Source of the DNA: CAYVHU01 sp964451415
Lineage (GTDB): Bacteria > Pseudomonadota > Alphaproteobacteria > Rhodospirillales > Magnetovibrionaceae
DNA length: 64,000 bases
Assembly (NCBI GenBank): GCA_964451415.1
Contig: CAYVHU010000012.1
Span: forward strand, 16,500-80,499
Reading direction: 5' to 3'
The notes under the pieces were generated by a model, which searched no databases, was not told the DNA's origin, and worked only from the letters and a program-made list of their open reading frames with translations. Position numbers and translations under genes: made by a program. The first letter of the stretch is position 1. The number at the start of each line of letters is the position of its first letter. Below are positions 59,808 through 64,000 of this stretch, piece by piece.

Positions 59808-60914
59808 ATGACACTCAAAAACGCAGATCAGACCTTTGAGGGTGCGATCACGGGGCGGTATTGGCGAACGCTGGATGATGGACGCGTGGTGTGCGAGGTG
59901 TGTCCGCGCCGGTGCAAGTTGCATGATGGCCAGCGTGGGTTGTGTTTTGTGCGTGCGGCGCAAAAAGGCGAGGTGGTTCTCACCACTTACGGTCGCTCAA
60001 GCGGGTTTTGCGTCGATCCCATCGAAAAAAAGCCGCTCAATCATTTTTTGCCCGGCACGGCGGTGTTTTCGTTCGGTACGGCGGGCTGTAATTTGACGTG
60101 CAAGTTCTGCCAGAACTGGGACATTTCGAAGGCCCGTGAATTCGATGTGCTGGCCGACAGCGCCACGGCGCAAGAGATTGCCGAAACGGCGCGAAAATTG
60201 AACTGTAAAAGCGTTGCGTTCACCTACAACGACCCGGTCATTTTCCTGGAGTACGCGGTGGACGTGGCCATCGCGTGCCATGCTTTGGACATCAAGACGG
60301 TGGCGGTGACGGCGGGCTACATCTGCGCCGCGCCGAGGCAGGAATTTTTTTCCCACATTGATGCGGCCAACGTGGACTTGAAGTGTTTCACCGAGGACTT
60401 CTATCAGCGTCTTTGCAGCGGCCATTTGCGTGATGTGCTCGACACTTTGGTTTATTTGCGGCGGGAAACGGATGTTTGGCTTGAGACGACAACGCTGCTG
60501 ATTCCCGGCGAAAACGATAGCGACGAAGAAATCGACGCCATGACGAAATGGGTGGTGAAGGAACTGGGACCCGACGTGCCCATGCACTTTTCCGCTTTTC
60601 ATGGCGATTGGAAAATGCGCGATACGCCTACGACCCCGCATCAAACCTTGTTGAAAGCGCGCCGCATCGCGTTGGCCAATGGCGTGCGCTACGCCTACGT
60701 CGGCAATGTTCACGATCTGGAGGCGGAAAGTACCTATTGCCATGTGTGCGGCCAACGGTTGATTGGCCGGGACTGGTACGAATTGAGTGAGTGGAACCTG
60801 AACGATAATGGCCACTGCACGAAATGCGGGACGCCGTGTGCGGGCGTGTTCGATGGCCCTGCGGGCGACTGGGGGGCGAAGCGTCTGCCAGTACATATGA
60901 ACACCCGGGCGTAA
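59808..60914 (+). CDS. amrS: AmmeMemoRadiSam system radical SAM enzyme
   Basis: A 368-residue radical SAM enzyme. The cluster motif is C94-x3-C98-x2-C101 (CNLTCKFCQNW). An N-terminal Cys set (CEVCPRRCKLHDGQRGLC in parts) and a C-terminal zinc-ribbon-like set (YCHVCGQRL, CTKCGTPCAGVFDG) flank the barrel. It resembles pyruvate-formate-lyase-activating enzymes but belongs to the group linked to AMMECR1 and Memo. The reaction is not established here. AAAGGAG lies in the short divergent leader. The next gene starts five bases after its stop. Confidence 0.92.
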   Translation: MTLKNADQTFEGAITGRYWRTLDDGRVVCEVCPRRCKLHDGQRGLCFVRAAQKGEVVLTTYGRSSGFCVDPIEKKPLNHFLPGTAVFSFGTAGCNLTCKFCQNWDISKAREFDVLADSATAQEIAETARKLNCKSVAFTYNDPVIFLEYAVDVAIACHALDIKTVAVTAGYICAAPRQEFFSHIDAANVDLKCFTEDFYQRLCSGHLRDVLDTLVYLRRETDVWLETTTLLIPGENDSDEEIDAMTKWVVKELGPDVPMHFSAFHGDWKMRDTPTTPHQTLLKARRIALANGVRYAYVGNVHDLEAESTYCHVCGQRLIGRDWYELSEWNLNDNGHCTKCGTPCAGVFDGPAGDWGAKRLPVHMNTRA

Positions 60915-60919
60915 ATGTG

Positions 60920-61909
60920 ATGAAGGCGGGTGTTTTTCGCGGATTGGGATTGGGGCTCAAGCTCACCGTTTCAGCGCTTCTGGTCGGGTTTTTGCTCAAT
61001 GAGGTCGGCATTCAAACGGCGCTCTCGCGGTTGCGCACGGTGGACCCGGCGTGGTTGGCGGCGGCGTTTGGGGTGGCGATGTTTCAGGTTGTGATCTGTT
61101 CGCAACGCTGGCGCGTGATCTTGAACGCCATCGAGGCGGCCTTGCCGTTTTGGACGGCCTTGCGCTTTTGGGTCATCAGTGCGTTTTTCAATCAGACTTT
61201 GCCGTCCGCGGTGGGCGGAGACGCGGTGCGTGGTTATCTGGCCTACAAGAACGGCATGAAGCTGGCGCAGGTGGCGAGCAGCCTGTTTTTGGATCGCGCC
61301 ATAACCGTTCTGGCATTGGTGATGCTGGTTGCGGTCCTGACGCCCTTCGCTGTCGATGGGCTGGAAAGCGGCGCGGCGTTTCAACGCCTTGTGTGGTGGG
61401 TTGCGGCGGGGGCCGTGGCGGGCATGGCGGCGGTTATGATGTTTGATTTTTTGCCGCGCCGCCTCGCCCGCTTTCGCGCCGTGCGCGCGCTTCGTGCTTT
61501 GGCGCGCGATGCTCGCCGGGCTTTTTTGCATCCGCGAAACGGCGCGACGGCCCTGATGTGGTCGGTGGCGGGGCATGTGAATTTGGCGTTGGTGGTGTAC
61601 GTCTTGTTTCGCGCGCTGCATGCCGATGTCGCTCTCATAACGTGTCTGGTGTTGTTTCCGCCGGTCTTGCTGGCGCAAACCGTGCCGGTTTCGGTGGCGG
61701 GTTGGGGGGTCCGTGAAGGGGCCATGGTGGCGCTGTTTTCCCTGGCCGGGGTGACGTCTGACGCGGCGCTGGCGGCGTCAATTCTTTACGGCCTGGTGCT
61801 CATGATCACCAGTTTGCCCGGGGCGGCGCTGTGGTTGATGAACAAACGCCACCGTGTGAAGACGACGCAGACTTTCAGCGACAGCGCGGTGCAAATACAG
61901 GAAAACTAA
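60920..61909 (+). CDS. Flippase-like YbhN/AglD-family membrane protein
   Basis: A 329-residue polytopic protein of the lysylphosphatidylglycerol-synthetase-transmembrane (UPF0104) group, linked to lipid or polyprenyl-linked sugar translocation. It has about eight hydrophobic helices, FFNQTLPSAVGGDAVRGYLA, SLFLDRAITVLALV, and the late QTVPVSVAGWGVREGAMVALF in parts. ATG 60920 is used; GTG 60917 or 60911 is possible because no clear ribosome site is present. It is transcribed with amrS, though a functional link is not evident. Confidence 0.85.
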   Translation: MKAGVFRGLGLGLKLTVSALLVGFLLNEVGIQTALSRLRTVDPAWLAAAFGVAMFQVVICSQRWRVILNAIEAALPFWTALRFWVISAFFNQTLPSAVGGDAVRGYLAYKNGMKLAQVASSLFLDRAITVLALVMLVAVLTPFAVDGLESGAAFQRLVWWVAAGAVAGMAAVMMFDFLPRRLARFRAVRALRALARDARRAFLHPRNGATALMWSVAGHVNLALVVYVLFRALHADVALITCLVLFPPVLLAQTVPVSVAGWGVREGAMVALFSLAGVTSDAALAASILYGLVLMITSLPGAALWLMNKRHRVKTTQTFSDSAVQIQEN

Positions 61910-62087
61910 ACAGTTTTGCACCATGATCTTTATGCGCTGGCCGGGGCAAGACGATTGAGGTGCTCGATCCTTTGGTTTACGCTGTTTGCGCGCAAGTCTT
62001 TACCTCACGTCGCGCAGGGGTCATTAAAGAAAATATATTAACCTACTCATAGATGTAAAATTATTGATAACACGACAGGAATTGGCC

Positions 62088-64000
62088 GTGACTATTGACT
62101 CCCCCCGGGAAAGTCTGAGTTCTTCGGCATCTCAGTATTCCAAAACGTCCGGAGACCATAACGTCTGTATCCAGATTGCGGGGAACGGCAATAACGTTCT
62201 TGTGCCGGATCAGCCGCATCTGGAACTGACGCGCCATCTGCAACGCCGACAAGTGCGCAAAAATGATGATGGCACACTTATAGAGACCGATCTGCTCAGC
62301 GCCTATACCCAGAGCGTATCACTGGTGGGACGCCAGCAGATCTTTCAGGACTTCTGGGATTGGCTGAAGAAGGACGTGCCGATTTCAGTGCGCGTGTTGG
62401 TGGGCAGTGCCGGGCGAGGCAAGACGCGTCTGGCGTTGGCGTTGTGTGAGAAGGCAACGCAGGAACAGTGGGGCGCCGGATTCCTGACTTCGAGCGAGCT
62501 GATGCGATTCCAAACCCAGCAGAATGCGGCGGATTGGGGCTGGAAGAAACCGGTCCTGGTGGTCATAGACTACGTTTCCAGCCAAGCCTTGCAGGTACAC
62601 GACTGGCTGGTGGAACTGGCCGATAATCCGGCCCTTGGCGACCCGGCGGCGGGCAAGACCCGCCCCTTGCGGGTCTTGCTTCTGGAACGTCAAGCCGCCC
62701 CCGATGGTGGCTGGTGGCAGGTGGTTTTTGGGTATGGGGGTGGCGATGCGGACGCTGTTCAGCGTCTTCTCGATCTTCCTGATCCTATCGCGTTGCCGCC
62801 GATTGATGACCCAAAGGCACGCCGCGAAATCATCGCCCTGACCATGAAGCGGGCGGGGTCGTCGCGGCAGCTTCGCGCAGTGGGCCATGATCCTTCCTTT
62901 GACGAAAAGCTGGCGGCATTATCCTGGGGCGGTGAGCCGCTGTTCTTGATGATGGCGGCACTCACCGCCGTCAAGGCCGATTTTGCCGAAGTGCTTGCCC
63001 TGTCGCGCGACGACCTGGCCTTCAAGATAGCCAGACGGGAACTGGCCCGGATTGGAAGAATCTCCAAGGTACACGGCATCCCCGAAGATTTTGCCCGCCA
63101 CATGGCGGCGACGATCACCCTTTGCCAGGGATTGGATTCCGACGACGCTTTCACCGCCATTGAGCGAGAGAAAGAAGCCCTCGGGCGCGAAAACGCGGGC
63201 GACAAGGCGACAATCCATAAAGCGCTCACGGAAGCCCTGTCCCCCAACGGCAGCGTTCTGGACCCGATCCTTCCCGATATGATTGGCGAGGCTGCCATGT
63301 TGTTGACCTGGAACAACGAGAAGACCGGCTCTGAGAGCGTGCTTCGGGCCATTAAGGCCGCCGAGCACTCAAAATCCGGGCGCTCAAAAGTAGTCGAGAG
63401 CGTGATCCGGACTTGCCAGGACTATGCCCAGGCTTACCCAATATCGCTCGCCTGGCTCTACGCCCTCGGCAAAGATGCCGTCGCCGACCTGCCGAACCTC
63501 TTGGCCCTATGCAATGCCCTGCCAGCGGATACGCTTGAACTCCGCGAGTGCGCCAACGCTCTGACGCAAACCGCCGTCGATCAATTGCGCGAACGGGCCA
63601 CAGCAGACCCCGCCGCTTTTCGGCCCGACCTTGCGAACAGTCTCAACACCGTATCGAACCGTCTATCGCAGCTGGGGCGCCGCGAGGATGCGCTGACCGC
63701 CGGCGAGGAATCGGTTATGATTTACCGTGAACTTGCCGCCGTACGCCCCGCCGCTTTTCGGCCCGCCCTCGCGGGCAGTCTTAACAACGTATCGTACCGT
63801 CTATCGAATCTGGGGCGCCGTGAGGATGCACTTGCCGCCGGCGAGGAATCGCTTGCGATTCGGCGTGAACTTGCTGCCGCGCGCCCCGACGCCTTCCTGT
63901 CTGACTTCGCTAACAGTCTCAACACCGTATCGAACCGTCTATCGCAGCTGGGGCGCCGTGAGGATGCGCTTGCCGCCGGCGAGGAATCGGTTACGATTTA
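62088..64000 (+). CDS. P-loop (STAND-like) NTPase with C-terminal tandem repeats, partial
   Basis: The open frame runs off the window after 637 codons. GTG 62088 has AGGAA upstream. Residues about 1-40 are Ser-rich and hold SGDHNVCIQIAGNGNNV, a short motif I associate with other NTPase-repeat proteins. The NTPase has Walker A GSAGRGKT (106-113) and Walker B VLVVID with D161, then LRVLLLER as sensor-like strand. A helical region (about 240-500) leads to TPR-like repeats of 46 residues starting at P508. The layout matches signal-transducing ATPases used in immunity or regulation, but no effector domain is visible. The upstream gap 61910-62087 is AT-rich and otherwise empty. Confidence 0.8.
   Translation, partial: MTIDSPRESLSSSASQYSKTSGDHNVCIQIAGNGNNVLVPDQPHLELTRHLQRRQVRKNDDGTLIETDLLSAYTQSVSLVGRQQIFQDFWDWLKKDVPISVRVLVGSAGRGKTRLALALCEKATQEQWGAGFLTSSELMRFQTQQNAADWGWKKPVLVVIDYVSSQALQVHDWLVELADNPALGDPAAGKTRPLRVLLLERQAAPDGGWWQVVFGYGGGDADAVQRLLDLPDPIALPPIDDPKARREIIALTMKRAGSSRQLRAVGHDPSFDEKLAALSWGGEPLFLMMAALTAVKADFAEVLALSRDDLAFKIARRELARIGRISKVHGIPEDFARHMAATITLCQGLDSDDAFTAIEREKEALGRENAGDKATIHKALTEALSPNGSVLDPILPDMIGEAAMLLTWNNEKTGSESVLRAIKAAEHSKSGRSKVVESVIRTCQDYAQAYPISLAWLYALGKDAVADLPNLLALCNALPADTLELRECANALTQTAVDQLRERATADPAAFRPDLANSLNTVSNRLSQLGRREDALTAGEESVMIYRELAAVRPAAFRPALAGSLNNVSYRLSNLGRREDALAAGEESLAIRRELAAARPDAFLSDFANSLNTVSNRLSQLGRREDALAAGEESVTI
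63609..64000 (+). repeat. 138-bp coding tandem repeats (46-residue TPR-like units)
   Basis: Units begin at 63609, 63747 and 63885; the third is cut by the window edge. Each codes P-x-A-F-x-P/S-x-x-A-x-S-L-N-x-V-S-x-R-L-S-x-L-G-R-R-E-D-A-L and then A-G-E-E-S. Units 1 and 3 are almost identical in DNA over about 60 bases around their centre, which points to recent duplication or gene conversion. Confidence 0.88.

Noticed and set aside
63609..64000. CRISPR-like array
   Set aside because: The 138-base repeats are in frame, code a TPR-like unit and have no variable spacers.

Overview
The window looks like chromosomal DNA of a free-living, GC-rich alphaproteobacterium, most probably a Rhodospirillales-type organism. 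The reasons are family-level: an Atp12-type F1-ATPase assembly chaperone, the block lptF-lptG-lptD-surA-pdxA-rsmA, a fused PabB-PabC, a Sua5-type protein, and many ATGA or GTGA start/stop overlaps. There is one tRNA gene, no rRNA and no CRISPR array. Assignments rest on reading motifs and remembered family features; no database search was possible.

Layout. 1-9.4 kb: end of rarA, crcB, a RluC-type pseudouridine synthase, a two-component system, an orphan secreted protein behind a Pho-box-like site, a HAD phosphatase, an AsmA protein, the ATP12 chaperone, YciB, and two tandem acylphosphatases of which the first looks catalytically degenerate. 9.4-21 kb: lipB, tRNA-Leu(GAG) with promoter and terminator, mgtE, a cold-shock protein, a nucleotide-sugar dehydrogenase, rsmI, an RsmB-like RNA methyltransferase, a DUF4336 protein, a membrane protein, a secreted phosphodiester glycosidase, an archaeal/eukaryotic-type prolyl-tRNA synthetase, and a FadR-type regulator inside AT-rich flanks.

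21.3-39.6 kb is the accessory core. A TtrBCA-like molybdenum respiratory complex with a TorD chaperone comes first. A + strand operon follows: RpiR regulator, class III aminotransferase, BKACE enzyme, TAXI-TRAP binding protein, fused TRAP permease and UspA. A convergent operon encodes a SoeABC-like cytoplasmic sulfite dehydrogenase complex. My reading is import of an amino compound, transamination to a beta-keto acid, cleavage by BKACE and, if the substrate carries a sulfonate, removal of sulfite by SoeABC. The substrate is not shown by the sequence.

39.7-62 kb: pabBC-recQ, two small membrane-protein genes, the rsmA-pdxA-surA-lptD-lptG-lptF block, a D-2-hydroxyacid dehydrogenase, a Sua5 protein, an ArsR regulator next to an MFS exporter broken by one base in a G tract, cysQ, the AMMECR1/Memo/radical-SAM triad, and a flippase-like membrane protein. 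From 62,088 to the edge runs the start of a large P-loop NTPase with 46-residue tandem repeats that are nearly identical in DNA.
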